DNA of 64,000 nt from Streptomyces sp. GESEQ-35. Lineage in GTDB: Bacteria > Actinomycetota > Actinomycetes > Streptomycetales > Streptomycetaceae. The stretch spans positions 97,748 through 161,747 of the forward strand of contig NZ_JAFFSX010000028.1 of NCBI RefSeq assembly GCF_017948485.1, in the 5' to 3' direction. Below, piece after piece: positions 9,051 through 17,145 of the stretch. Each line of letters starts with the position of its first letter. The stretch's first letter is position 1. The position numbers and the translations under genes were made by a program. The notes beneath the pieces were generated by a model, which ran no database searches, was not told where the DNA came from, and saw only the letters and a program-made list of their open reading frames with translations.

Positions 9051-9275
9051 TCAGCCGCTCGTCTCCGGGCCCCAGCGCTCAGGCCCCACACCGCACCAGT
9101 CGATCCACGGCAACTCCGCCACCTCGGCCGAATCGACCTCCAGCCCGGCCCGGCGGAGGAACTCGGCGACGTCGGCCACGTTGTGGGCCAGCCCGAGGAT
9201 CTCGCCATCCGCGCGCACACGTCGGCCACCTGCGGGCGACGGCGGATGCACGGTCACGCGAATCGGTCCGGACAT
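9051..9275 (-). CDS. Small conserved hypothetical protein
   Basis: 74 aa from ATG 9275 (MSGPIRVTVHPPSPAGGRRVRADGE). It is soluble and acidic towards the C-terminus (LRRAGLEVDSAEVAELPWIDWCGVGPERW). The style is that of a widespread small Streptomyces protein usually found near regulators and mobile segments. No function can be assigned. Confidence 0.6.
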   Translation of the reverse strand: MSGPIRVTVHPPSPAGGRRVRADGEILGLAHNVADVAEFLRRAGLEVDSAEVAELPWIDWCGVGPERWGPETSG

Positions 9276-9319
9276 GCCTTCAGAATCATCGGGCACATGC
9301 GGCCCCGCATCCCAGCGCG

Positions 9320-9493
9320 TCATTGATGGAGCCGCCCAGTCACGTCCCCGTGTGACCGTCTCAGGTCACGCGGCTCCCACCACGCTGCGGGGCTCCGGCG
9401 CAGCTCGGTACGGCCGGGCCGCTCGGCGAGCTGCCGGTGGGTGGCGCTCCATTCCTGCTGCGCCTGGGTCAGGTCTGCCGGGAACGATCGCAT
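9320..9493 (-). CDS. Small hypothetical protein, possibly decayed
   Basis: 57 aa from ATG 9493. The first 30 residues (MRSFPADLTQAQQEWSATHR, then QLAERPGRTELRR) look like the start of a known class of short Streptomyces proteins that end in a hydrophobic WHP-type tail. Here the frame changes to an unrelated low-complexity end after RRSPAA, as if the 3' end were lost by a frameshift. Confidence 0.4.
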   Translation of the reverse strand: MRSFPADLTQAQQEWSATHRQLAERPGRTELRRSPAAWWEPRDLRRSHGDVTGRLHQ

Positions 9494-9551
9494 GGCCAGA
9501 TTCAAGCATGTGTTCGATTTACGAGTCCATCGAAGACGCTGCTTGTGACGC

Positions 9552-9905
9552 TCAGTAGCTGGGCGGGATCCGGTCCTGCGGACCGGCAGCCACCTCCGCA
9601 GCGCCGTCGACCATCTGCGCTCCCTTGGCCACGGCCGGGTCGGTCGAGTCCGAGACCAGCTCCGCGATGCGTAGAGTGCACTCCCACTTCGACATCCGGC
9701 CTTTGATCACCACCAGGTAGGACTCCTGATCGGCGAAGCGGTACACCTGGCGCCACTGCTCGACGATGTTTTTGTTCGGTACATACGTGTGGAGGACAGC
9801 ACGCATCTCCTCCAGTGCCTGATCCTTCGTTTCCCGCCCACGGCAGATGAACTCGGTGGTGTACGCGGCATTGTCGTACTGCGCGATCACGGCCCAGTTG
9901 CCCAT
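9552..9905 (-). CDS. Hypothetical protein
   Basis: 117 aa from ATG 9905 (MGNWAVIAQYDNAAYTTEF). It appears to be a compact alpha/beta protein with no signal or membrane segment. Third-position GC supports coding. I do not recognise a family function. It lies within a run of short minus-strand genes (8.7-10.8 kb) with no housekeeping member. Confidence 0.65.
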   Translation of the reverse strand: MGNWAVIAQYDNAAYTTEFICRGRETKDQALEEMRAVLHTYVPNKNIVEQWRQVYRFADQESYLVVIKGRMSKWECTLRIAELVSDSTDPAVAKGAQMVDGAAEVAAGPQDRIPPSY

Positions 9906-10009
9906 GCTCACTCCCCCTCGGCTCCGCCGCCAGTCATCCACAGCTCAGCCGCCGGGACAAGAGCAGTGCAGCCCGAGGGTTGGCCGCCGCCACGCGACGG
10001 CAGCTTGCG

Positions 10010-10456
10010 TCAGGCCACCCGGCCGCCCTCGGCTTCTCTGTGCATCCCCGTACACAGCGCCCAGACGATGAAGATGTTGATGGCAACCAGCGCCAGGGCC
10101 CACAGGGGGTAGTACGGCACCCAGAGGAAGTTGGCGAATGCGCCCAAGCCGGCCACGGACACACCGAAGAAGCGGGCCCACAGCGCTCCGGTGAGTACGG
10201 CGCATCCTGCGACGATGAGGACGATTCCCAGGATCAGGTGGACCCAGCCCCAGCCCGTCAGGCTGAACTCGAACACGTAGTGGCGTGTCGCGAGGAACAG
10301 GTCGTCTTCGGCGATGGCCGCGATGCCCTCGAAGAGCGCCATCGCTCCGCCGAAGATCATCAACACTGCCGCGAAGACGGTGGTACCGGATGTGGGCCCG
10401 TGCCAGGGACGCGGGTCGGCGTCGGCCCATCCGGGGCGGGTGGCACCACTGGCCAT
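10010..10456 (-). CDS. Four-helix DUF7144-type membrane protein
   Basis: 148 aa. The ATG at 10456 is preceded by AAGGAGG six bases away, which favours it over an in-frame start at 10483. Four hydrophobic segments are visible (FAAVLMIFGGAMALFEGIAA, WVHLILGIVLIVAGCAVLTG, FFGVSVAGLGAFANFLWVPY, LWALALVAINIFIVWAL). This matches a small membrane family common in actinomycetes. Function is unknown. Confidence 0.8.
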   Translation of the reverse strand: MASGATRPGWADADPRPWHGPTSGTTVFAAVLMIFGGAMALFEGIAAIAEDDLFLATRHYVFEFSLTGWGWVHLILGIVLIVAGCAVLTGALWARFFGVSVAGLGAFANFLWVPYYPLWALALVAINIFIVWALCTGMHREAEGGRVA

Positions 10457-10570
10457 GTCGGCCTCCTTGGCTGGCAGGGCCATCCGGTCGGTCGAGCATC
10501 CCGGACTGGCTGGATCCCTGATCTCAGCGTGGCACGGCGGAACTCCGTCGGCATTCCGAGGCCTACGGGC

Positions 10571-10777
10571 TCACGCTGCGGCCTCGGCCAGGCGGTGGAA
10601 CGCCTGGGTGGTGGCGGGGTGGACGATCTCGTCCAGCAGGTGGCGCCACTCGGGGTCGGGGACGGTGGCGTGGGCCTGATCCCAGGCGGTGAGCAGCGGG
10701 GCGAGTTCGGTCTCGCCGGGGGCCCCGGTCAGGGCGTCCACCGTGGTGCCGGTCGGTGAGGAGAGCAGCGACTTCAT
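10571..10777 (-). CDS. Small hypothetical protein
   Basis: 68 aa from ATG 10777, preceded by GGAAGG on the minus strand. The sequence (LLTAWDQAHATVPDPEWRHL, then LLDEIVHPATTQAFHRLAEA) is helical and soluble. No recognised domain. Confidence 0.5.
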   Translation of the reverse strand: MKSLLSSPTGTTVDALTGAPGETELAPLLTAWDQAHATVPDPEWRHLLDEIVHPATTQAFHRLAEAAA

Positions 10778-10955
10778 GGGAGTTTCCTTCCGGATGGGGA
10801 CTGCCGGCGTTTGGGATCTGCTGGCTACAACCATGTCGCCGTACGCCCGCCGGAACCATGGAGTGCCCTACCGAATCGAGGGTGCAGCCAGCACCACCCC
10901 GGGCCGGGGGCTGGTTCGTACGGCGTCCCGGTCCCGTTCGCGCCACAGTGGACGT

Positions 10956-11402
10956 ATGGACGCAGTGGACGCAGATCGCACCAACCTGTTGGCCGGGGCG
11001 ACCCCGGCGACCCGGCTGCCCGCGCAGGATCTGGCGCGGGCGCGGCGCTTCTACTCCGAACGGCTCGGGCTGGACCCCGTCGAGGAGCGGCCCGGCGGGC
11101 TGAAGTACCGGACCGGCGGGGTGGAGTTCGTGGTGTTCGAGTCGACGGGGACCTCGCCCGGCACCTTCACCCAGATGGGGTGGAAGGTCGACGACATCGA
11201 CGCGGTCGTGGCCGAACTCAAGGCACGTGGCGTGGAGTTCGAGGACGTCGAGATGCCCGCACTGTACGGCGGCGGCCGGACGCAGGACGGGATCCTCGAA
11301 GTCGAGGGCAACTACCCGAGCACCGGCGCACGCGGCGAGCGCGGTGCCTGGTTCCGGGACAGCGAGGGAAACCTGCTCGCCATCGGCTCGCCGGTGATGT
11401 GA
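10956..11402 (+). CDS. VOC (glyoxalase/bleomycin-resistance fold) protein
   Basis: 148 aa from ATG 10956. The vicinal-oxygen-chelate pattern is clear: the entry motif DLARARRFYSERLGLDP, the mid-strand GGVEFVVFES, the second module VDDIDAVVAELKARGVEFED, and the closing WFRDSEGNLLAI. It probably binds a small molecule or metal. The reaction cannot be inferred. It converges on the Cys-rich gene across a shared terminator. Confidence 0.82.
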   Translation: MDAVDADRTNLLAGATPATRLPAQDLARARRFYSERLGLDPVEERPGGLKYRTGGVEFVVFESTGTSPGTFTQMGWKVDDIDAVVAELKARGVEFEDVEMPALYGGGRTQDGILEVEGNYPSTGARGERGAWFRDSEGNLLAIGSPVM

Positions 11403-11450
11403 GCGCACCTCAAGAACCTGAAGATCCGGAGTCCGTATCAACCGGCGCAA

Positions 11451-11481
11451 GAGGGGCCCCGGCGTGATGCCGGGGCCCCTC
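11451..11481. terminator. Bidirectional terminator between the VOC gene and the Cys-rich gene
   Basis: A perfect 13-bp stem (GAGGGGCCCCGGC at 11451-11463 with its complement at 11469-11481) and a 5-base loop lie between two convergent stops. Confidence 0.75.
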
Positions 11482-11496
11482 CGAAGAACTGCTCGA

Positions 11497-11661
11497 TCAG
11501 CCGCACTGGCACGGATTGCCGGACTGGCATCCGCACTGGCAGCCCGAGCCGCAGCCGCACGCGCCTATCAAGGTCAGGCTCTTGATCTCGGCGGGCTGCT
11601 CGGTCGGGCGTTCCTGCGTGGGATCGGTTGTCGTACCGGGCGTGCTGGGGGATTCGGCCAT
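11497..11661 (-). CDS. mtpA: Small Cys-rich metallothionein-like protein next to phoU
   Basis: 54 aa from ATG 11661. The N-terminal half is polar (TPGTTTDPTQERPTEQPAE). The last 21 residues hold seven cysteines in a C-G/Q-C rhythm ending NPCQCG, which fits metal thiolate coordination. It lies 109 bp downstream of phoU on the same strand. I recall that a metallothionein-like gene called mtpA is described beside phoU in S. coelicolor; the symbol rests on that recollection plus position. A peptide precursor with a Cys-rich core is the alternative. Confidence 0.7.
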   Translation of the reverse strand: MAESPSTPGTTTDPTQERPTEQPAEIKSLTLIGACGCGSGCQCGCQSGNPCQCG

Positions 11662-11770
11662 GGACCCTCCTCGAGGCTGGTGCCTTTGCCCATTCCATGC
11701 CCTCCCCGCCGGTCGCATCAACGGCGCACGGAGGCTCTCTCGCACGCCCCCGCGCGGAATCCGTCGAGTC

Positions 11771-12472
11771 TCAGGCGCCCTCGGTGCCCGGCACCGGCTG
11801 GATGTCCGGCTGGATGTCGGGCTGGAGCTCGTCCGCGTGCTCGCCGGTGACCAGGAAGACGACGCGCTTGGCGACCGCCACGGCGTGGTCGGCGTACCGC
11901 TCGTAGTAGCGGCCGAGCAGAGTGACGTCGACGGCGGTCTCGATGCCGTGCTGCCACTTGTCGTCCAGGAGGTGCTGGAAGAGCGTGCGGTGCAGCAGGT
12001 CCATCGCGTCGTCGTCCTGCTCGAGCTGCATCGCCAGGTCGACGTCCTTGGTGATGATGACCTCGGCGGCCTTCGCCATCAGGCGCTGGGCGAGCTGACC
12101 CATCTCCAGGATGGTGGCGTGCAGGTCGTGGGGGACCGCGCGCTCCGGGAACCGCAGCCGGGCCAGCTTGGCCACGTGCTGGGCCAGGTCGCCCGAACGC
12201 TCCAGGTCGGCCGACATCCGCAGCGAGGTCACGACGATGCGCAGGTCCGTCGCCACCGGCTGCTGGCGCGCCAGCAGGGCTATGGCCCGCGCCTCCAGGT
12301 CGTGCTGGAGCTCGTCGACCTTCTTGTCGCCCTCGATGATGCTCTCGGCCAGCTTCAGGTCGGAGTCGAGGATCGCCGTCGTGGCACGCCCGATCGCCGA
12401 TCCGACCAGCCGGGCCATCTCGACCAGACCGTCACCGATCGAGTCGAGTTCCTCGTGGTACGCGTCCCGCAT
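11771..12472 (-). CDS. phoU: Phosphate signalling regulator PhoU
   Basis: 233 aa from ATG 12472 (MRDAYHEELDSIGDGLVEMA). It consists of two three-helix PhoU repeats, with the acidic metal-binding motif pattern E/DxxxD visible in SADLERSGDLAQH and in the second repeat YYERYADHAVAVAKR. It modulates the PhoR sensor and the Pst phosphate transporter. The C-terminal tail holds a short repeat (QPDIQPDIQP). It is divergent from phoR-phoP with a PHO box between them. Confidence 0.95.
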   Translation of the reverse strand: MRDAYHEELDSIGDGLVEMARLVGSAIGRATTAILDSDLKLAESIIEGDKKVDELQHDLEARAIALLARQQPVATDLRIVVTSLRMSADLERSGDLAQHVAKLARLRFPERAVPHDLHATILEMGQLAQRLMAKAAEVIITKDVDLAMQLEQDDDAMDLLHRTLFQHLLDDKWQHGIETAVDVTLLGRYYERYADHAVAVAKRVVFLVTGEHADELQPDIQPDIQPVPGTEGA

Positions 12473-12601
12473 CAGGGTTCCTCTCGTACGTCTGTTTCGG
12501 TGGCTGCCGGGGGCCGGGCCCGGTGCATCAGGTCCTGCTGAAACCGGCGCTTCGCACCCCACGCTCATACGATCCGGCCTGCACGCGTCCGTTTTCGCCA
12601 C

Positions 12602-12634
12602 CCCAAATGAACCAACCCTAGCTCCAAGGTGAAC
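12602..12634 (-). promoter_or_regulatory. PHO box (PhoP-binding direct repeats)
   Basis: Three 11-bp direct-repeat units on the minus strand: GTTCACCTTGG (12634-12624), the weaker AGCTAGGGTTG (12623-12613) and GTTCATTTGGG (12612-12602). The PhoP consensus in Streptomyces is GTTCACC-type units at 11-bp spacing. The position between phoU and phoR-phoP fits autoregulation of both transcripts. Confidence 0.75.
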
Positions 12635-12707
12635 TCTGGGCGACGAGTGTTCGAGGTCGCACTCCGATGGCTGTGGTCACGGACGCTGCCATGCCTAACC
12701 TGGGTGC

Positions 12708-14027
12708 ATGGACGTGAACGCGGCGGTCGCCGCAGCGGCAGCGATCGCCGGTGTGCTCACCGGTGTCATCGCCATGCTGGCGTTCCGCTGGAGCGAACGC
12801 GACCAGAAGCGACCGACCAGAACCTCATTGCACACCGACCCGGTCCTGCCGCCGGGCGTCGACACGGTCCTGTCCGTGCTGCGCTCCTCGGCCGTCGTCC
12901 TCGACGAGGGGGACGCCGTGGTCAAGGCCAGCTCGGCGGCGTACGCCCTGGGCCTGGTCCGCGGCGGCAAGCTGGCCGTGGAGCCGATGCTCCAGATGGC
13001 CCGCGACACCCGGCGCGACGGAGAGATACGCCAGGTAGAGCTGGACCTCCCCCGGCGCGGCACCGGCCGCGGAGAGGCCCTCGCGGTCTCCGCCCGGGTC
13101 GCTCCGCTCGGCTCCCGCCTCGTGCTCCTCCTCGTCGAGGACCTCACCGAGGCCAGACGCATCGAGGCGGTACGGCGCGACTTCGTCGCGAACGTCAGCC
13201 ACGAGCTGAAGACGCCGGTGGGCGCTCTCTCCCTCCTCTCCGAGGCCGTCATGGACGCCTCGGACGACCCGGAGGCCGTGGAGCGTTTCGCCGGCCGTAT
13301 GCAGATAGAGGCGACCCGCCTGACCAACCTGGTCCAGGAGCTCATCGACCTGTCGAGGGTGCAGAACGACGATCCGCTCGAGGACGCCGAGCCCGTTCGG
13401 GTGGACGAGCTGGTCGCCGAGGCCATCGACCGCTGCCGGCACGCGGCCGGCACCAAGCAGATCACCATGGCCGCCGCGATTGGGGGGCCCGGAGGGCCTT
13501 CGATTGAGGGTGGTGGTGGGAGACGGGCGGGCACCGCCGACCTGCATGTCTGGGGCAACCGCGGCCAGCTCGCCGCCGCCCTCGGCAACCTCGTCGAGAA
13601 CGCCGTCAACTACTCGCCCGCCCGGACCCGCGTCGGCATAGCCGCCCGCAAGCTGTCCGCGCCCGGCGGCCCCCATATCGAGATCGCCGTGACCGATCAG
13701 GGCATCGGCATCTCGGAGAAGGACAAGGAGCGCGTCTTCGAGCGCTTCTACCGCGTCGACCCCGCCCGCTCCCGTGCCACGGGCGGTACGGGCCTCGGGC
13801 TGGCGATCGTCAAACACGTGGCCGCCTCGCACGGCGGGGAGGTCTCGGTGTGGAGCTCCGAGGGACAGGGCTCCACATTCACTCTGCGGCTGCCGGAGGC
13901 GGGTGTGGCCCGTGACCGCGCTCAGCAGCACTCCGCCCTCGACGACGAGGCCGGGCAGTCCGCCACCGTCCCAACCCCTGATTCATCCCAGTACGAACCG
14001 CTTCCCGCCCCGGAGGTCCTTCCGTGA
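12708..14027 (+). CDS. phoR: Phosphate sensor histidine kinase PhoR
   Basis: 439 aa. One N-terminal membrane helix (AAVAAAAAIAGVLTGVIAML), then a PAS-like region. The HisKA box VANVSHELKTPVGAL holds the phospho-accepting His, followed by the N box NLVENAVNYSP, G1 DQGIGISE and G2 GGTGLGLAIVK. A glycine-rich insert (GGPGGPSIEGGGGRRAG) interrupts the loop before the ATPase domain, and the C-terminus is disordered. It overlaps phoP by four bases (GTGA), so the two are translationally coupled. It activates PhoP under phosphate limitation. Confidence 0.95.
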   Translation: MDVNAAVAAAAAIAGVLTGVIAMLAFRWSERDQKRPTRTSLHTDPVLPPGVDTVLSVLRSSAVVLDEGDAVVKASSAAYALGLVRGGKLAVEPMLQMARDTRRDGEIRQVELDLPRRGTGRGEALAVSARVAPLGSRLVLLLVEDLTEARRIEAVRRDFVANVSHELKTPVGALSLLSEAVMDASDDPEAVERFAGRMQIEATRLTNLVQELIDLSRVQNDDPLEDAEPVRVDELVAEAIDRCRHAAGTKQITMAAAIGGPGGPSIEGGGGRRAGTADLHVWGNRGQLAAALGNLVENAVNYSPARTRVGIAARKLSAPGGPHIEIAVTDQGIGISEKDKERVFERFYRVDPARSRATGGTGLGLAIVKHVAASHGGEVSVWSSEGQGSTFTLRLPEAGVARDRAQQHSALDDEAGQSATVPTPDSSQYEPLPAPEVLP

Positions 14028-14704
14028 CCCGAGTGCTCGTCGTCGAGGACGAGGAGTCCTTCTCCGACGCCCTGTCATACATGCTCCGCAAAGAGGGCTT
14101 CGAGGTCGCGGTCGCGACCACCGGGCCCGACGGACTCGACGAGTTCGAGCGCAACGGCGCCGACCTCGTCCTCCTCGACCTGATGCTGCCCGGCCTGCCG
14201 GGCACCGAGGTCTGCCGCCAGCTGCGCGGCCGCTCCAATGTCCCCGTCATCATGGTGACCGCCAAGGACAGCGAGATCGACAAGGTCGTAGGCCTCGAAA
14301 TAGGAGCCGACGACTACGTCACCAAGCCGTTCTCCTCGCGCGAGCTGGTCGCCCGTATCCGGGCCGTCCTGCGCCGCCGCGGCGAGCCCGAGGAGGTGAC
14401 CCCGGCGGCCCTGGAGGCCGGCCCCGTCCGCATGGACGTCGACCGCCACGTCGTCACGGTCTCCGGCTCCAAGGTCGACCTCCCCCTCAAGGAGTTCGAC
14501 CTCCTGGAGATGCTCCTGCGCAACGCCGGCCGCGTCCTGACCCGCATGCAGCTCATCGACCGCGTCTGGGGCGCCGACTACGTAGGCGACACCAAGACCC
14601 TCGACGTCCACGTCAAGCGCCTCCGCGCCAAGATCGAACCGGACCCGGGCGCGCCCCGGTACCTGGTGACGGTGCGCGGCCTCGGCTACAAGTTCGAGCC
14701 GTAA
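14024..14704 (+). CDS. phoP: Response regulator PhoP
   Basis: 226 aa from GTG 14024. The receiver domain has acidic pocket VVEDEESF, phospho-acceptor Asp in LVLLDLMLPG and Lys in VTKPFSSREL. The OmpR-type winged helix ends VTVRGLGYKFEP. It binds PHO boxes to control phosphate scavenging and secondary metabolism. Its last codons plus 27 bp of trailer are duplicated 183 bp downstream. Confidence 0.96.
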   Translation: MTRVLVVEDEESFSDALSYMLRKEGFEVAVATTGPDGLDEFERNGADLVLLDLMLPGLPGTEVCRQLRGRSNVPVIMVTAKDSEIDKVVGLEIGADDYVTKPFSSRELVARIRAVLRRRGEPEEVTPAALEAGPVRMDVDRHVVTVSGSKVDLPLKEFDLLEMLLRNAGRVLTRMQLIDRVWGADYVGDTKTLDVHVKRLRAKIEPDPGAPRYLVTVRGLGYKFEP

Positions 14705-14914
14705 ACCGAGCTGGGCCGGAGCCGCCGGACGCCCGCCGCGGTAGCGGCCAAGGGCTACGTCGGCGCAGCGCCTCGAAGCCCGCGCAGCGGTGCGAGGGGT
14801 GCGTCGAGGAGGGTGCTCGAGCCGGACCCGGGCGCGCCCCGGTACCTGGTGACGGTGCGCGGCCTGGGCTACAAGTTCGAGCCGTAGACCGAGCTCGGCA
14901 GGAGCCGACGGACG
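14634..14914 (+). repeat. Duplicated phoP 3' end (98 bp, two copies)
   Basis: Positions 14634-14731 and 14817-14914 match with about six differences at an offset of 183 bp. The second copy still reads EPDPGAPRYLVTVRGLGYKF, then EP and a stop (TAG instead of TAA). It carries the same trailing ACCGAGCT sequence. The 85 bp between copies resemble neither. Confidence 0.9.
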
Positions 14915-14949
14915 GAGTTCGGGCCGTGGGCCCCGTCGGTACGACGATG

Positions 14950-14981
14950 AAGGGCGGGACCTCTCCGGAGGTCCCGCCCTT
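14950..14981. terminator. Bidirectional terminator after phoP
   Basis: AAGGGCGGGACCTC at 14950-14963 pairs perfectly with GAGGTCCCGCCCTT at 14968-14981. It serves phoRP and the convergent lipoprotein gene. Confidence 0.85.
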
Positions 14982-14998
14982 CGTTCGTGTACGGCTGC

Positions 14999-15700
14999 TC
15001 AGTGGCCGGCGGCCTCGTTCGAGGCGGAACCGGTGGCCGTGGCGCTCGCGGAGGCCGCGTCGGTCGGCGTGCCGCTCTGGGCGCCGGTCTCCGTCTCGTC
15101 GGGGGTGCCGGTCGCCGTGTCCGTCGGCGAGCCGGAGGTGTCCTCGCCCGGCTTCTGCGAGCCGGTCTCCGAGCCGCCCGGCACCGCCGGGACCTCGGTC
15201 GGGCCCCAGCTGGAGAAGTAGCCCTCGGCCGGGACGACGAAGGCCTGAAGGCTCACGTCGCCGGTCGTGCTGAAGGTGAAGGTGGTCTTCTGGGCGTCGC
15301 CGTCCTTCATCGCCTCGCGGCTGCCGGACAGGACGGCGGAGGCGTTGTCCTTCCCGCCGAGGGTCAGCGAGCCGCCGGCCGGGATGGACAGGTTCTTGCC
15401 CTTGGCCGGGGTCAGCTTGGCGGTGCCGGCGCCGTCCACGGTGATGGCGTCGAGCGTCTGCGCGGTGTCGCCGCTGTTGAACAGGGTCGCGGCGACCGCG
15501 GCCGGGCCGGTGGACTCGGCGTCGGGCTGGGTGATGATGACGGCATTCTGGATCTTGATGTCGCCGACCGTCGTGGCGGCGTTGTCCGGCTTGACTTCCA
15601 GGGTCTGGGCGTTGTTGCCGGCCGCACACGCGGAGAGCGAGGCGATCGAGAACGCGATGGCGGCGGCCGCGAGGGCACCGCGTCGAAGGCTGCTGCTCAC
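14999..15700 (-). CDS. Exported lipoprotein, function unknown
   Basis: 233 aa from GTG 15700, which has AAGGAG ten bases upstream; an ATG at 15739 lacks a good site. The signal peptide ends in a lipobox (ASLSAC). The mature part is a beta-rich domain (KIQNAVIITQP, DAITVDGAGTAKLTP, LSIPAGGSLTLGG), like the copper-chaperone or DUF461-type fold, and a Ser/Thr/Gly-rich tail. No metal-binding His/Met cluster is obvious, so it is left as a lipoprotein of unknown role. It lies between phoP and carD. Confidence 0.8.
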   Translation of the reverse strand: MSSSLRRGALAAAAIAFSIASLSACAAGNNAQTLEVKPDNAATTVGDIKIQNAVIITQPDAESTGPAAVAATLFNSGDTAQTLDAITVDGAGTAKLTPAKGKNLSIPAGGSLTLGGKDNASAVLSGSREAMKDGDAQKTTFTFSTTGDVSLQAFVVPAEGYFSSWGPTEVPAVPGGSETGSQKPGEDTSGSPTDTATGTPDETETGAQSGTPTDAASASATATGSASNEAAGH

Positions 15701-16372
15701 GGCGGCGGCAACTCCTTGACTCGAACGAGGAGGGCGCATAAAGCCGCCCTAAGTGTCTGTCAGCGGCCTTAGGTTACCGAGCCGTTCCCGCGCGACCGCA
15801 CCCGACCCTCCCCAAGAGCCCCGCTTCCCTCAGCAGGCGGCAGTCGACGTACCCGCAGAAGTGACCCGCGAGTCACTTAGCCGCGGCGCTCGTCCGCCAT
15901 TCACATAAGTGGCCGAGATCAAGCGGCCGACAACGCGGCCGACAACACAGCCGACAACACGCCGACATAGCGTCGGCATACCCGAACCACCCGTGCGCAA
16001 ATTTTCCGTGAAGGAATGCACGGCCGTCCCGGGAATTGATCACCGACCGGCGAGTCGGTCTCCCGTGATCAATTCGGATTCGTCCCGTACCCGACTCCAC
16101 GCACCGAACGGAGTAGCGGAAGTCGAGCACTTGGAAGCGGACATATGAGGACGTTCGTCCACTTGGAGGGGGCTCTGGATGTGTGTAACGTGCGGGTTTC
16201 TCTCTGCCCGGAGAGCCGCTCCGACCTGCGAATACCTTCTTCCGATCGGCCCGTGCAGCACGTTCCTGTTGCTGTTGTCAAGCCCCGAGATATGCCCTGA
16301 CCTGCGAAAACGCCATTCAGAACCCGCCGTTTCCGTGTTACCCTGGATAGCCACGGAAGGGGTACCTGTCAC
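15701..16372. other. 672-bp gene-free region upstream of carD
   Basis: No convincing coding frame on either strand. It carries short GCCGACAAC-type repeats at about 15926-15960, a strong nested hairpin at 16033-16075, and presumably the carD promoter in the more AT-rich last 120 bp. Confidence 0.6.
16033..16075. other. Nested hairpin between the lipoprotein and carD
   Basis: GAATTGATCAC at 16033-16043 is the exact complement of GTGATCAATTC at 16065-16075. Inside, ACCGAC pairs with GTCGGT. There is no T-run after either side, so this is a structured RNA or protein-binding site rather than a standard terminator. Confidence 0.6.
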
Positions 16373-16855
16373 ATGACGTTCAAGGTTGGCGACACCGTGG
16401 TCTATCCCCATCACGGGGCCGCGCTGATCGAGGCTATCGAAACTCGCCAGATCAAAGGCGTGGACAAGACCTACTTGGTGCTGAAGGTCGCCCAGGGTGA
16501 CCTGACGGTGCGTGTGCCAGCGGACAATGCGGAGTTCGTCGGCGTGCGTGATGTGGTCGGTCAGGACGGGCTGGACCGGGTCTTCGAGGTGCTGCGCGCG
16601 CCGTACGCCGAGGAGCCCACGAACTGGTCCCGTCGTTACAAGGCAAATCTGGAGAAGCTCGCCTCCGGCGATGTCATCAAGGTCGCGGAAGTCGTACGTG
16701 ACCTGTGGCGTCGTGAGCGCGAGCGCGGACTCTCCGCCGGTGAGAAGCGCATGCTTGCCAAGGCCCGCCAGATCCTGGTGAGCGAACTCGCCCTCGCGGA
16801 GAACACGAACGAGGACAAGGCCGAGGCCCTGCTCGACGAGGTCCTCGCGTCCTGA
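16373..16855 (+). CDS. carD: CarD-family RNA polymerase-binding regulator
   Basis: 160 aa. The N-terminal RNAP-interaction domain (FKVGDTVVYPHHGAALIEAI) and the C-terminal helical DNA-binding domain (WSRRYKANLEKLASGDVIKV, then RDLWRRERERGLSAGEKRML) are complete. It stabilises open promoter complexes. It is an essential growth gene in mycobacteria and sits upstream of ispD-ispF in many actinomycetes, as here. Confidence 0.95.
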   Translation: MTFKVGDTVVYPHHGAALIEAIETRQIKGVDKTYLVLKVAQGDLTVRVPADNAEFVGVRDVVGQDGLDRVFEVLRAPYAEEPTNWSRRYKANLEKLASGDVIKVAEVVRDLWRRERERGLSAGEKRMLAKARQILVSELALAENTNEDKAEALLDEVLAS

Positions 16856-17145
16856 CGCAGGCGACAACCACGCCGTACTGCTCAGAACATTGAATGCCGC
16901 GGTGCCCGATGACGTAATTGCCGTCGCCGGGCGCTGCGGCATGTTCGCGCCCAGAGCTGCCGCAGACACCGCGCGGTGATGTCGTACGCATTTCCGTACG
17001 GTCGGGGAAGGGACCCCGATAATGGTGTGCCGGGCCCGGGCAGCTGGCTCGACCAGGGTCACGGAAGGGTTCCGGTCAAGGCGTCGCGCCCGGCACGGTG
17101 TGGCCATACCCAAGTAGGCCGAGCACACAAACCTGACAGGAACCG

